From positions 806,001-870,000 of the forward strand of contig JARKIF010000019.1 of assembly GCA_029378245.1 (NCBI GenBank): DNA of 64,000 nucleotides. Direction: 5' to 3'. The position numbers and the translations under genes are program-made. This document shows positions 1 through 12,200 of the stretch, one piece after another. Position 1 is the first letter of the stretch, and each line of letters starts with the position of its first letter. Source of the DNA: Roridomyces roridus. Its lineage: Eukaryota; Basidiomycota; Agaricomycetes; Agaricales; Mycenaceae. The notes below the pieces were generated by a model. That model did not search any database. It had not been told where the DNA came from and worked only from the letters and a program-made list of their open reading frames with translations.

Positions 1-1298
1 GACGGGCACGGCCGTCGTTTTGACGGGGATACCACGGGCACGGACCGTCGCTTGACGGCCGTCGCCTCGTGACCAAAAACCATCAATCAGGCTTGAAGTC
101 GGGGTTGTGAAATGTGCGGCTGGTGTCCATCGACAAGGTACGGGGCTGCATCAGACGGTCCGGGCCGATTTGAGCGAGATATCGGCTGTTTTAGGTGTCC
201 GTCGACCCGTCGCCGGACGTTTTCGACGGAGACGGCCGTCAGAAATGGTCGCAAAACAGTCACGGAACGGGTCGGCGTACCCGTCGACGGGAACCGTACA
301 ACCGGCGCGACGGGCACGGCGTCCAGCCCTACGAATGTCTAGGTAGTACCAAGGTAGTACGAAGCAGAAGCAACACCTGGCCACAGGAATCACAGACTTC
401 ACCAGGCTCAACCTACAGACTCGGATTGCCATGCACCTGCAATGGCCCTCAAAAGCAGGTACATAAGTAGTCGTTGATTGAATGGTCAAGCCGAAAAAGC
501 TGTTGAGTTCCTGATAAATTCCCGGACAGTTTCCCATCGTCTGCATCCGAATGTCCGCATTGAAGCCCAGGTGCTGTGAAAAACAATCCTAGAGCTGTGC
601 GCGGGGCATGATATAAGGTGTGCATGAAGACGTCGAATCTCATTCCCTCGCCCACCCTCCCGGGGCCTCATTGCTCCTCTATGAGCCTGAGGCCTGGGTC
701 CCGCCGGCGGCGGCGGGTCTCACCTCCCATACGATCCGCCCTGGACGGCAGTGTCCCCGACAGCACCGAGGACGATCCCATCCCCGCCACTGCTCAACCC
801 GATTCGACCCCGACAATACTTCAAATCTCCGGCTTGAACCTCACTGGTACGATTCAACCTCAGCTCCACCAACGGGTTTATGAACTGGCACTTCAGTTAA
901 CGGCGGCGTCGGAGGTTCTGGGGGACCCGGCAGAGCGATCGGGGGCAGGGGAGGCCCCGGATACGCTCCCAGTTTCCGAGCCCGGACTCTCGTGATACAT
1001 AATTGTCCACCAGAGCATGAGGGGCTCCTGGAATGTAAGGTATGCTTTCGTCCTGCAACCGAATCTCATGCTCGCGACTGATCGAGAACCTCGTCCTTGC
1101 TAGAGCCGCCTCGAAACGGAAATACATGTGCTACACGTTGAAGTACACAGCCTCCGCAGCGAAGTGCACGACCGCCGCAAAGAAGTGCGCGTCCTTCGCG
1201 TCGTTTTATTTGGCTAAGCCCAGTATCTCCCGGCACCGTGAGGGGATGGGTTGGCGCACTGCAGGCTGAGGATACCTCAACTGTAGCCCATTTTCCTT
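1..1298. other. Gene-free start of window
   Basis: No supportable gene. The first 350 bases are rich in CG steps and contain several variants of a CGTCGACGG-like word on both strands, suggestive of degraded repeat DNA. A 125-codon open frame at 618-995 (+) has Pro/Ser-rich composition, no recognisable domain and no splice context, so I do not call it a gene. Confidence 0.5.
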
Positions 1299-1345
1299 CA
1301 TTTGGTGGTCTAGAGGTATAAATCCCGGTTTGGGCCGGGTGGGCG
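1299..1345 (+). other. tRNA-Pro-like 5' half (relic)
   Basis: TGGTCTAGAGGTAT, a good box A/D-arm of a proline tRNA, is followed by CCCGG-TTTGGG-CCGGG, resembling the anticodon arm with a TGG anticodon. No T arm (GGTTCGANNCC) and no matching 3' acceptor strand follow, and the anticodon loop is one base short. It is either a tRNA fragment or the tRNA-derived head of a SINE, not a working tRNA. Confidence 0.25.
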
Positions 1346-1512
1346 CTCATTTTCAGGTATGTCTTTGTAACTCTAGTACCCTACGTAGTGCTCCGCGTAG
1401 CCACCGTTTGTCATTGTATAGCCTCCTATAGTATTCCCGCCCGAGTATTCCTGCCCGGATAGATGAATTTGAAAAACGTTGTGACGGTGCGAGGCGTTGA
1501 AGTCCTTCGCTA

Positions 1513-2250
1513 CTAGAACAACATCTTGAACGAATAATCTACATCGGGCACGTCAATATCATCCACCGAGAAACGACAGAATAGACATACGCATCTTGGA
1601 CTTGAATAGCACAACGAGCATCGAATATACGAGTGCAATGACAAGGCTCCATAGGTACAGCTGTGCGCCCTGAAGAGCAGGTTGGCGCGGGATGATTATC
1701 GTGAGCATGATAAACGTGCATCCCAGGACGGAATCTGCGGACCATCCAAGTCAGCTGCAGTTCAATCTCAAGGAATTCAAAAAACGCACAAAGAGCAGTG
1801 ATAATGTAGACCTCCCCACCATACTACGTCTGCGGCCCACTCGCCACCCACTGCCCTCCTCTCCCGAAGGGCGGCGAATGGCGAATACGCGTGAACATGA
1901 ACCCCGAGGTCATGGCGATGGACAAAAAGACGATAGATAGATACAGCCCAAGTCCACCGATTTCGAAGAGCCGAGAGGAGGAAGGGGAGCGCGACGAGTG
2001 AGGTGATGGTTAGAACAAATGCTATCGTCATTAATGCGTAGTCCAACGGTGCAGAGTAGGGAATTGCGATTGGTGTGTAGCGGGAGAGGAAGGATACGAG
2101 AGGTTCGGGACCGAAGCCTCTGCGGAGAGATTACCGGGTGAGAAGGAGAATGCTTGAACTCACTCCGAAAAGTCGTATCTCACCGAATCGGACTTGCCAG
2201 TCGAATGTGGCCCCTCGAGAACGGGGAAAAACAGAACGACGGGTGCCGCG
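1513..2250 (-). pseudogene. OST3/OST6 oligosaccharyltransferase subunit pseudogene (C-terminal two thirds)
   Basis: Read on the minus strand this is a recognisable OST3/OST6 (MagT1-like) protein of the ER oligosaccharyltransferase complex. The end of the thioredoxin-like domain (APVVLFFP...EGPHSTGKSDS) is followed after an intron by the loop FLSRYTPIAIPYSAP, a first membrane span, RNRWTWA, the conserved MTSGFMFTRIRHSP span, then YGGEVYIITAL, a GT-AG intron, two more hydrophobic spans, and a typical short tail ending SFKMLF-stop at 1513. Two lesions break it. A +1 shift lies in a GATAGATAGATA run (about 1930-1943), and an in-frame TAG at 1824-1826 sits where the family usually has Gln before YGG. 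The N-terminal signal peptide and most of the thioredoxin fold are not found upstream. A functional copy presumably exists elsewhere in the genome. Family assignment is from recalled motif layout, not a search. Confidence 0.72.
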
Positions 2251-2852
2251 CGGCGCGAAGTCACTGAGTGATCCGTCCCTCGATCACAGCTTTCCCACAC
2301 TTGTAAGCTCGACCGACTACAATATTCAGACCGAATAATGAGTATGTATTCTAATGTCTAAACCGCGCCCTCTGGCGCTCTCGCTTTAACCCGGGAATAG
2401 TCTACCAATGAGCTTGAATAGAACAAACAAGTAGTGTATTCAAAACAGCTGGAACCAAATTTCTAAAAACCGTGGCGGCTCAAACCGCCACAGTCCGACA
2501 GCTATGCCCTGACGGAAAGATCCAAAGCAGCCAAGTCTTGCGACCCCATCTCGCCCAAACTCGTTCTCATCGTCAAATCGAGCAAATACACGCTGGGCTA
2601 CAAGTCGGCCGTGCGGTTGTCTTGGCGGTATGTAGTTTTCGCCCAAGGCAGAGTTCACGCTGCCTTGCTGGCAGTCAGACCGGAGTAACTGCATGGAGCG
2701 TGAGGGTGCCACCGCTGCAGTGGGAGGTTTCGTAAGATTTGTTCCTGGCCAGGCCGCACACGCCGTCAGCTTGGAATCCTGACAAACGGCCCAAGACGCA
2801 CACGCACCGGGATACCAGGCTAACCAGCAATCCCAGTCCCTTGTCGTCACAG
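2251..2852. other. Intergenic
   Basis: About 600 bases with no coding signal, between the OST3/6 relic and the 3' end of the DUF6699 gene. Confidence 0.5.
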
Positions 2853-3743
2853 TCACCCCTCCGCGACATGCAACTCCCACACATACGGCGCATCCGCCCT
2901 CACAGGACCCGAAAGCCCCATGAACCGCGTCCATCCAGCACCAGCCAGTACATCCACCCACCTCACACCCTGCCCTGCCTCCCTATCCCTCTCCGCAGCC
3001 CCCAGCGCCCGCCTCGCAGCATCACACCGTCGAAAATACGCCGAATCAACCCTCCTCTTCATCTCCCTCCCACCATCCGAATCCCCCGCACCCAGCGCGG
3101 CGTATTCATCAGCCCGCACTGGGATGCGGAGGGCGGTGTATACGGATGCGAGGACGTCGAATACTGAGACGACCCCAGGGCCACCCACGGCTCCCGGACC
3201 CGGGCCGGCGGCACCACCACCAGGACGCACAGCAATAACCCGCTGGGCAAGCTGCCGGCATCGCGGCGATCGGAGGTGTAATTCCAGATATGCGAGCGCG
3301 GGAGAGGTCGCTGCGTCCATGAGCCCCTGCGTCGGCTGGAGGGTGTGCATGTTTGGCGGTTGGGTAACATCGTACCGGATGTTGGGCGGCACGGCGGGTG
3401 CGAAGGAGAGGAGGATGTGGATTTGCGTGCCTGAGAAGATTACTGGGACTGGGACTGGGAAGAGCTCGGGTGGAGGGAGGCTCGCGGGGGTTAGCCAGGT
3501 GGAGTAGAACTGGCCATGGTGGGGTGGGAGCATTGCAGGAGGAGGGAGAGGGACCGGTATCGGCTCGTTGGGTGTCTGCAGCTCCGACTCTTTGATTTTC
3601 CTGCTATTTTCGAGAATCTCATGCGCCGGCAAGGTAGCTATCGACGGCGATGGTGGGAGCGAGGACGTAGAGCCGCCGGGAGAGGGGGACCAGGGCAGGG
3701 GCGAGTACATGATGTTCGTTGCCGCAAAGTGGACGCTCTTCAT
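2853..3743 (-). CDS. DUF6699 domain protein
   Basis: Single-exon 296-residue protein. The N-terminus MKSVHFAATNIMYSPLPWSP with a Ser/Pro-rich run after it is the usual start of DUF6699 proteins of Agaricomycetes. The middle is Pro-rich (residues about 45-110). The conserved core follows: ILLSFAPAVPPNIRYDVTQPP, then LRSPRCRQLAQRVIAV, VFDVLASVYTALRIPV, a basic segment, GVRWVDVLAGAGWTRFMGLS, and the terminal VWELHV. The start at 3743 is chosen because it matches the family N-terminus; the frame is open 38 codons further upstream without support. The function of the domain is unknown and no catalytic residues are apparent. A Gly/Pro/Ala insertion interrupts the core just before VSVFDVLA. Confidence 0.85.
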   Translation of the reverse strand: MKSVHFAATNIMYSPLPWSPSPGGSTSSLPPSPSIATLPAHEILENSRKIKESELQTPNEPIPVPLPPPAMLPPHHGQFYSTWLTPASLPPPELFPVPVPVIFSGTQIHILLSFAPAVPPNIRYDVTQPPNMHTLQPTQGLMDAATSPALAYLELHLRSPRCRQLAQRVIAVRPGGGAAGPGPGAVGGPGVVSVFDVLASVYTALRIPVRADEYAALGAGDSDGGREMKRRVDSAYFRRCDAARRALGAAERDREAGQGVRWVDVLAGAGWTRFMGLSGPVRADAPYVWELHVAEG

Positions 3744-5263
3744 GGCGCTGCGAGGGAGGAAAGCTAGTTCCGAAGAGGCGGTATTGCTGTATATACTAAG
3801 ACGAAATGATGGTAGTGTGAGACGGCGGGAACAAAAATACACACATCTGTTACACACCTTTCTGACAGTTGAACAAGTCTCCTTTCATGGAACCTGCCCG
3901 AACGGTTAATGCGCCACACTAAAACTGATGTTGCCAAAACACAAGTGGGTCGGAAAGTTGTGCCACCGACGTAAAGGAGCGAGCGAACTGTGAACGAGGG
4001 TGATTCCAGTATAAAAGGCGGGTCATGCCGACTTTAAAGATGGGGATGCGCGGACATACAGCGATGATGGTTGAAAAAAGAGACCAATCTACCCCGCAGC
4101 ACGAGAACCTTCCCGCGAGACCCCGCTCCCTAGACGCCGTTTCCATGCTGTGTCCGTGATCCAGAGAGTTGCCAGATTGTTACACGGCCCAGTTGGGTCT
4201 GAAGCTGTCGCATTTAGATGATACAGTACCATAGCCATGTGTGGCGCAGACCTATTGAAAGAGCCAATCATAATCCGTGAGCGGGCGCGCAAAGACGAGA
4301 ACCATCAAGGTCAGCGGTATTCACCTGATGCCAGGCGGACGACGTACGTACGCGTATCCCGAGTCTGGAGATTTCAAGATAAGCGCGGGCCGCCAGAACG
4401 GTGCTGCCATGTTCATCAGGCCCAGCGACAAGTCACAAGAAAAGCCGCAGTCGCACATGGTTGCAAGGATTCAGGAACCAGCGGCAAAGAATTCGAAGGA
4501 ACCGGGAAATCCTTGGAGATTCCAGCTGACGGCGTCTTGCCAACGGCTTGCTTGACTTCTATGGGACTACGGCGTTTTCGGAGCAGGGACCCGAGGGCCG
4601 ACGGAACTGAGCGGAAGCCGCCTCCGTGGCGTGTGGCGTGGTGGTGGAAGGAAGAGAGAGAACACGTCATCATCATGTGTTGATTGACCGGATCGATCCA
4701 CGCCTGATGCCCCTTGTCTTCCTCCATCGTACCGTACGCCGCGGCACAAAGGGTGCGGTTTCTGAGCTGCTGCGCAAGAGCTGTGAGCACCCCAAGAGCA
4801 TCCGTCCTCAATTTCAAGTCTCGGCCTGCAAATACTCCGGGACGTGGACGGTCTAGCCCTCATCATTAAGTCTGGAGTCTGGACTCGTCTGCTAAGTACT
4901 GTTTTCCACCAACCAACCACCCGTGCCTGGCATCACCATCACTCTCCTTTGCTTCCTTCTCTCAGAGTCTCAGACAAATTCCCTCTCGACGCCGCGGGAT
5001 CCCACGACCTCGACCCTGCCGGTCCTGGCATCGAAGGATTCAGGGAAAGAAAACCCACAGTGGGCGACCTCCCCACGGGAGACTGATGAAAAGCACCCGG
5101 CTTCCCATCCATGGCTACTCGTCTCTTTCGTTACCTCGTCTTCCGCAGCACCCACCACCGACCACCGCTGGCAAGAGTGAGGGACGCTCACGGAGGACTT
5201 GGATTGCTTAATTCCTGAAGACGACTTGGACCCCCGCCCGTGAAAGCGATATCAACAATCACC
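3744..5263. other. Intergenic, about 1.5 kb
   Basis: No gene with coherent family features. A plus-strand TATAAAAG at 4010-4017 could be a core promoter, but no convincing reading frame starts downstream of it. A 92-codon frame at 4277-4555 (+) lacks recognisable features. The last 300 bases are CT-rich and probably contain the 5' leader of the following gene. Confidence 0.45.
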
Positions 5264-6129
5264 ATGTCCACATCCACGACGTCGGATTCCGCCCCATCGT
5301 CGAGCACCTCCCCGCCTTCGAACACTTGCCAAGGGACCTTCGCAACCTGTGGGATCGCCTCCGCTGGGTCGTTATACAGTGCGTACAACCAGCATCTACC
5401 CCTCCTCCTCCTCTTGCTTATAATCACCCACTCCTGAAAGTATTCACATTCATCGGCACCGTCGTCCTCCTCACCCTCCTCGCATGCGCGCTCGTCGGCC
5501 GCTCGGTATACATCCGACGTCGACGACAGCGGCTCATCGCAGCGGGGTTACTCGTCCTTCCTCCTCCTCACACAACTTCAACGAATAGGAGGCGGGCAGA
5601 CGAGACGCCCAAGGCCAAGCCGTGTATATTTGATCTGCATATTATCGAGAGGGATTTGAAGGGGAAGGAGGGATATTTGAAGGAGGGGGAGCGGGAGAAC
5701 TTGGAGAAGTGGGAGTCGTTGCAGGTGCGTTTGGAGGTTTTCGTTCAAGCGTTTCATGTAGCGCTGATCATTCGGATTTTGTTGGGTAGCCGTTTGCGGC
5801 GGAATATCTTGCTGTGGAATCTGCGTTGGGGGACAAGTCGGGCTTACAGGGCCATACGGTCAGTAACCTCCCCATCGCAGCGTGAAATATCTACTGACCG
5901 AATGACTTGTGTTTAGACCAGTACCCCCAGCCCTCCCTCCAAAATGCGCGCATGCGTAGCGTGTATCGTCGCAATGCCGTTTGACAGTTCAGAGTTCGAG
6001 GACAATGATAAACAAAAGTTTGGGTTCCCTGTGTCAGAGTTGGGCGTTGCGGTTGTGGATGTGGTGCAGAGTGGGGATTCGGAGGGGTCGGAGCCTGGTT
6101 CTAGCGCTCAATCTGTGCAGGATAAATGA
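5264..6129 (+). CDS. Single-pass membrane protein of unknown function (4 exons)
   Basis: Spliced model: 5264-5378, 5441-5724, 5790-5858, 5917-6129, giving 226 residues with all junctions in phase and introns of 62, 65 and 58 nt. Architecture: a short Ser/Thr-rich N-terminus with Cys residues (NTCQGTFATCG), one strong transmembrane helix (VFTFIGTVVLLTLLACALVG) followed at once by basic residues (YIRRRRQR), a cytosolic linker containing CIFDLHI, and a C-terminal block ACVACIVAMP and ELGVAVVDVV. This layout (small ectodomain, one helix, basic stop-transfer, C-terminal VAxxIAMP motif) recurs in agaric hypothetical proteins as I recall them; no function is known. The start at 5264 is the first ATG in frame with exon 1. 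Confidence 0.75.
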
Positions 6130-6610
6130 GTATACTGTATCATCGTGTCTCTCGGCCATCACATCAAATCTCGTGTGATAGAATCAGTAGGATCATATTT
6201 AGTATCAGAAGCCGCGCACGAACTATAGCTTCCCGCACTGCCGAGCGGAAAAAACCACCTGGGGTTCTTAGTTTAGGTCCCAGAGTCGGTTACAAACGGC
6301 TCTAGCTCATGATGAAATCATGGAAGGACCACGGAGGGCAGCGGATCATTTCATCCCGGAGAACGCAAAATTAAAACGGACGAGACCACAGAAGCCGATG
6401 GAGTCCGTGCTGGACCAGGCTGGATGCGGCATCTGACCGCCGGCCACACGGCGTCATCATTGATTTGTATCTCCACTTGTTCTCCGAGGCCGAGATCGAC
6501 GCTGACAATGACCGAGCTCTAAAGCGACCATCACGGGCATGCTCCGACCGCAAAGGTCAACGGCCGCCTCTTCTTCTTCTCCTCCTCTCGTTCTTCTCTC
6601 CCCTCCCTTG

Positions 6611-7651
6611 ATGCAGCGCGCTACCAGCTACAAGTCCATTATCGGACCCCCACCACCCAACTCCGACGTCCACAGATCTTATGCCACCGACCTCCACTTT
6701 CCCGACGGAAACATCGTCCTACAGGCCGATGACCTGTGCTGGCGCGTCTACGGAGGCTTCCTGGCCGACAGGTCCCCTGTCTTTCGCGACATGCTGAGCT
6801 TCCCCCAGCCAGCCGACGCAGAGCTCATGGACGGTGTCCCACTCGTCCAGCTCCCGGATACCGCCAAGGATATGAGTCTCTTCTTGAAGGCGTTGTTCTT
6901 CTACGAGTGCGTCTTTACAAGCCCTCTCCCAAAGCCTCCACTCACCCCAGCACCCAGATTCTTCGCCCCCTTTCCCTCACGCACAGACTTTTCCACCGTC
7001 TGCAGCATAATACGCAGCAGCGCCAAATACCAAACCGAAGAACTCCACAAACGCGCCCTCGTCCACCTCTCCTCGGCATTCCCGATGGACCTCTCCGAAA
7101 TAGCGCACTTTCCCTCGTGGGACCTCGAAAACTCACACCTCATCCCCGTCATCATCCTCGCACGCGAAATGTCCGTCGACTGGATCCTCCCCTACGCCAT
7201 GTACAAAGCGTGCTCCCGCCTCACCACCAAGCAGCTCGTACGTGGCGTCGACTACCAGGGCGAGCTCATGCAGCTCCACCCAGACGATACGCAGAGATGT
7301 CTCGAGCAGACATTGGCGTTGGTGACGACCGCCTCGGCCGACTTGCTCGAGCCTCTATGGCTCCCTGAAGTCATCCCCGGATGCACGCGGCCCTCGCCTA
7401 GTGGCTGTTTTTCGAAACGCCTCGCGCTGAGGAGGGAGACCGAGGCGTGGCGGTCGCACCACCGCGTAGCCTTGATGAACCTCGTCGACGAGCACGATTG
7501 GAGCGATCTAGCTGTGTGCACGGCGTGTATGTCCTTCATGCATGCCCAGTTCAATGCCGCGCTAGAGGCGCTTTGGGCGACTTTACCTGGTCGATTTGGG
7601 TTGCAGGAGTGGGGCGTGTTGAAGGGGATGAAGAGCAAGGCGACCAAGTAG
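6611..7651 (+). CDS. BTB/POZ domain protein
   Basis: Member of the large BTB family of Agaricomycetes. The domain starts at DLHFPDGNIVLQADDLCWRVYGGFLADRSPVFRDML, with the conserved (V)YGGFLAxRSPVFRDM core and the following VQLPDTAKDMSLFLKALF. The frame is open throughout, but a 51-nt intron (6907-6957, GTGCGT...CCCAG) is likely. Removing it joins ALFFYE to FFAPFPS and keeps the frame, and the BTB gene at 20 kb has a comparable frame-neutral intron at the same place. After the BTB fold come a helical region (LHKRALVHL) and a C-terminal Cys pair (CTAC). Start 6611 is preferred because a CT-rich stretch lies just before it; an in-frame ATG at 6539 would add 24 Ser/Pro-rich residues. Probably a protein-interaction adaptor; substrate unknown. 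Confidence 0.85.
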   Translation: MQRATSYKSIIGPPPPNSDVHRSYATDLHFPDGNIVLQADDLCWRVYGGFLADRSPVFRDMLSFPQPADAELMDGVPLVQLPDTAKDMSLFLKALFFYECVFTSPLPKPPLTPAPRFFAPFPSRTDFSTVCSIIRSSAKYQTEELHKRALVHLSSAFPMDLSEIAHFPSWDLENSHLIPVIILAREMSVDWILPYAMYKACSRLTTKQLVRGVDYQGELMQLHPDDTQRCLEQTLALVTTASADLLEPLWLPEVIPGCTRPSPSGCFSKRLALRRETEAWRSHHRVALMNLVDEHDWSDLAVCTACMSFMHAQFNAALEALWATLPGRFGLQEWGVLKGMKSKATK

Positions 7652-9169
7652 GGTGTGTGCTTTCGATGTGCTATTCTGTTTGTATTACTGTGGATGTTGT
7701 ATGTAATATAGCAAGCTGTCGGTTGAAGCTTTCGATCGGAGGTTGCAAGGCTATCACTTGGTTCGACTCCAGGTTCAGCCTTAAGGGTGCCTAAGTTTGA
7801 CGACTTTTGTTCCATCAGACAAACGCAGTCCGTCTTAACATTCACCTACTGTCCGGATACGGCTCCTGCCCTACAATCGCACGACGGTTAACGTTGAGTC
7901 ACCAACCCAGTTTGAATCTGGGCACAAGTCGTCATCGTGCTGCTTCTAATAAACCTCTTTTTCAAGGACGTCTTGCGGAACGATGGATGCGGTCTCCATT
8001 GCTTTCTACCGAATCATCGGTCCCGCTGCCGTTTTCGGAGGGTAAGCAACCCAATTTGCGATCCAACGGTAGAGTTTGACAACGAATGAAGCTCAGCACC
8101 TCGATTGTACTTGTGGTTCGATTCCAGGGCAGGTTCTCCAGAGATCGGGAACAGATTTCTCTTTATCGTTTTCCTGGATTTTTCCTCTTCTTTATTCTGA
8201 CATGGATACCGCTAGAACCCGGCAAGTGGCTTCACTTCAGACGCACAATTCAATCTTTTGGCAGTCGCATCTGCCCATTGATGTGTCATCCCTCGAGGCT
8301 TGAAGCCATACAGGGCATTCCAAGTTCAACCCACGCAAGACATGCGCTTGAGTCCCATTCGGACAGCTAGACCGGCGGCCGCTGGTTCAACTCCAGGTTA
8401 CGCACTTAGGAATGTCGAATGCAAGTCGAATGGGCTCTTTTTCTGGAAGTCATCAGTGGCGCTGGTGCGCTTTCCCGATAATTCAACCAAGAATCTGGTA
8501 CCCTTCCTCCGTGGGTATTTAACCAAGAAATTCTCATCCACGGCACTATAAAGTTTTCCTTTCTTTCTTCGCCATGGTCATATCCATCTCCCGGTTGGCT
8601 TCGTAGGTAGGACGCCGCGGCCAGCGCGATTCTCGAATCTGATGGTTTTCAGGAGGACAAAGACCCGTCTCAGTAGTGAAGGCGGATTCGGAGGAGCGGC
8701 CAACGCGGCCTGCTTGTCTCTTTTCCCATCGGCCCAACATCGGCCACTTTGATTTCACTGACAACCATCTTCTATGAGCCCTGGGGAAAGAGATAAGTGT
8801 CCGGCACATGGCGAAAAATTCTCACCCACAGGTCCGGCGCGAGCTTCCACGATTTCAGCAAGCGAATCAGCGCGCGCCGCGAATCATAGGTGATCTCAAG
8901 GCCTTCTATCTGTCACGTCCAGATACTTCTTTTCTTCTTTGTTCCTGGGTTGCTTGTTTTCCTCTCTTAAAAACGTAGGAGGTCACTTGTACTGTGGAAT
9001 GTCTCGAGCCCAGGCTTCTAGCATATCTTATGTCATTTATTTGGGGCCGTAATATGCTGAATGGATCCTTCATATATCACACACGGTCTCTGTCCCGAAG
9101 CAGTATTTTCCTCGCAGCCTATTTGACAGATGGTGTTTGACAGGGAACATCCGATGAGCCCACGGCTCA
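7652..9169. other. Intergenic, about 1.5 kb
   Basis: No gene found. Three places carry a tRNA B-box-like word of the form GGTTC(G/A)A(C/T)TCCAGG (about 7760, 8113 and 8389), each preceded by TGAAGC at a variable distance. They do not fold into complete tRNAs and may be SINE debris. The last 50 bases lead into the NLR promoter. Confidence 0.4.
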
Positions 9170-9177
9170 TATAAAAG
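9170..9177 (+). promoter_or_regulatory. TATA box of the NLR gene
   Basis: TATAAAAG lies 41-48 bases before the ATG at 9218, a normal spacing for a TATA-driven fungal promoter with a short leader. Confidence 0.55.
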
Positions 9178-9217
9178 CCTGTTCCCTGCGCACCACCGCC
9201 GTCCCTGGCCCACCGCG

Positions 9218-12200
9218 ATGATGCACTCTCCCACGCAAATGAAGGACATTATCGAATACACCAAGCTTGCAGCATCCACTATCAAGGAGATCGCAGATGC
9301 TGCAGAGACCCCATTTTTGGCCTTGACTGCCTCTTTGACCATGGCGATACTGGGCTCTTTTGAGGTGAGCAAAATTCAGGAATCACTGATTATTATCCTC
9401 AAGGGAATGAACATATAATAGGCCGAAAAATCCAACATGGACCGATGGGCTGCTACAACCAAACAAATCCACGAAATCCTCTGCATAATTGTGACTCTTC
9501 ACACAAAGAGCAGTGTCCTATCGCACGCAATGCTGTTTGCAATCAAAGAGTTTACCAAGTCAGTGGCTTACATTTTGCGTCGGATCAGTGCTAACTGAAA
9601 TAATGTTAGCACCCTTCAACAGCTGCTTGCGTCTATCAAGATTCAACAAGGGATGGGGAAAATCAAACAACTGTTCAGACAGGCTACGATCACGTCTAGA
9701 TTGGAGGCCTGTAAATCTACTCTCAAAGGCAACTTGGAAACCTTCAGAGTACGCAATCACATTTGAATTGTATTGTATTGCTCACGTTCTCGAAATTTGG
9801 TCAGGCTTTCCTACAAGCTCATCTGGGACATGAAGTGGATCAATTGTCCACTGCTGCAGAGGACTATCACAAGCAACTCCTCACACTGATTTCCTCATCC
9901 TTGCCCATGGTTGACTCAGATCATTCAACTTCTGTGAGTGACTTGCGCCTGTGTATGTGAACAAGGTTTGAACTTGGCTTAGGTTACTGGAACACTGTCA
10001 AATTTTACAACCAGGTCAGTGTTCAAAAGACCAATACAACCACTTTTGGCTCATTTTGTGTAGTACAAGCTCCTTGTCTTTGATTCCTTCAGCACCTCAC
10101 ATTTTCCATGGCCGTGAGCTGGAGCTACAGAAAATAGTCAAGACTCTCATGGGAGAGCATGCTCGAATTGCTATCCTTGGAACTGGAGGCATGGGAAAGA
10201 CCAGCCTGGCTCTAGCAGCACTGCACCAACATGAAATCACAGCCAAGTACAGCCAGCAACATTTCATAGCTTGCCACTCTGTGAAGAACTGCACCCAACT
10301 CCTATCTCTCGTGGCTTCCCATGTAGGGCTTGAAGCTGGTCGACCTCGGGCTTCCAGGAGAATTGCAGACTACTTCATGGCAAAGCCTCACACTTTGTTG
10401 ATCTTGGACAATTTTGAGACTCCTTGGGAATCAACAGAGTCACGATCAGAAGTCGAAGACTTCCTTTCTCTCCTTGGAGAAGTTCCCCAGCTAGCAATAA
10501 TTGTGAGTATTCACTATCTAAAATCCAAAATTCTTATGGTTGCAGATCACAATGCGAGGAACAGAGCGGCCTGCAAAAATGAAGTGGTCTCGACCTTTCC
10601 TCGGACCTTTGAAAACCCTGTCAGAATCTGAGGCACATCAGATTTTCAGTGATATTGCTGGAACTCTCCATAACGATGAACAGGTCAAAGCACTCCTTGA
10701 TTTGACAGGCAACCTCCCACTGGCTGTCAGTTTGATGGCCAATGTAGCTAGCTATGAAAGCTGTGAAAGCATTCTCGCACAGTGGAAGACAAGCAGTACT
10801 ACCCTTCTTACTGCAGGCTCTGACACCACATCTAGCCTGGATATATCAATTCAACTCTCTTTTGAGAGCCCCAGGATGACTGCAGATGCTCGCAATCTAC
10901 TTAGCCTGCTTTCACTGCTTCCAGATGGCCTTTCAGATTCAGAACTTGTCCAGAGTGAACTGCCTATTCCTGATATTCTCAGCACCAAGATCACACTCCT
11001 CCAGACCTCATTGGCCTACATGGACAACACTCGTCGAATTAAAGTACTGGTTCCCATCCAGGAATGTATTACACGAGTGGCACCTCCTTCTGAGGCAATG
11101 AAATTTGCTTTTCGCCAGCATATCCATGCCTTGCTACAGCTTGGAAGCAGTATGCCATCTGGAGGGATGGGCTCCCCGGAATTTCTTGCCCAAGCTTCAC
11201 CAAACCTTGGCAACATTAGCAGTATACTCTCTGACACTCTTCATAGGGAATGCCCAGATGAAATCAAAAACATCAGGAGCATTATCAACTTCAACACTGT
11301 CTTCAGAATGAAAAATGGAGGTCCTTCCCCTCTCATGCTGCAACTGGACAAGAGTATAAACTGCTGGAAGGGAGAGAAAATACACAGGGAATATCTCCTT
11401 GAGATTATCTATTCTGCTCCACATTATATGGACCTGTTGAACATGGAGGAAAAGATTGAAGCTGGAAATCAAGCCCACCAAGCTGCACCTGAAGAGGAAC
11501 AAGGTAAGAACCATGTCCCACTTAGCACTCTTTTTTAATATTTTTGACAGCAAGATGGTATTACGGACTTGGACTTCATTACCAAAATGTTGTTCATGAC
11601 TTGGCAAGAGCACTGGAATATCAAAAGGCTTTGCTTGACCTCAAAGGGCTCCAGGATTTTAGCACCATTGGCCATGCTTGGCGTTTACTAGCAAGCATCA
11701 TGGAGATTATGGGCCGACATGCAGAAGCCAGGACAAGTTCAACCAAAGCTAGGGAATATCTGGAGCTCACAGATGATCTGCACGGACAAGCTCAAGCACT
11801 TCTAATTGAGCTACGGGCTTGTTACTCCCTCGGAGATTTTGCAGAAGCAGGACGTCTGTGTTCCAAAGCCCAAGGGTTGTTGGAAGACTGCGGTCTACAG
11901 TCAGGGACCACAGCCAAGACTGTTCAAAACCACAAAGCTGAGATACATCTCTTGAAGACAGAGTATCTGGCAGCACAAAAAATAAATCTAACACTGCTGG
12001 ACTCACTTGCTGGAAATCCTAGCCCCAGCACTGACAGGGCTTATGCACACATCAATCTTGCGTTGATTGAAATTGCTACCATATCTGATTCTGCTTCAGT
12101 CAATGCTCACTTGGAAGCAGCCAGGGCAGAATTCACCAGATACCACTACACCCCTGGATTTGAACATTGTGACATCGTCGTCGCCGATCTTCATCTTGCA

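Noticed and set aside
1..350. Subtelomeric or centromeric satellite based on CGTCGACGG
   Set aside because: Copies are irregular in spacing and sequence, and no telomere repeat is present.
618..995. 125-codon open frame on the plus strand
   Set aside because: Pro/Ser-rich, no domain, no promoter or splice context; chance frame in GC-rich DNA is more likely.
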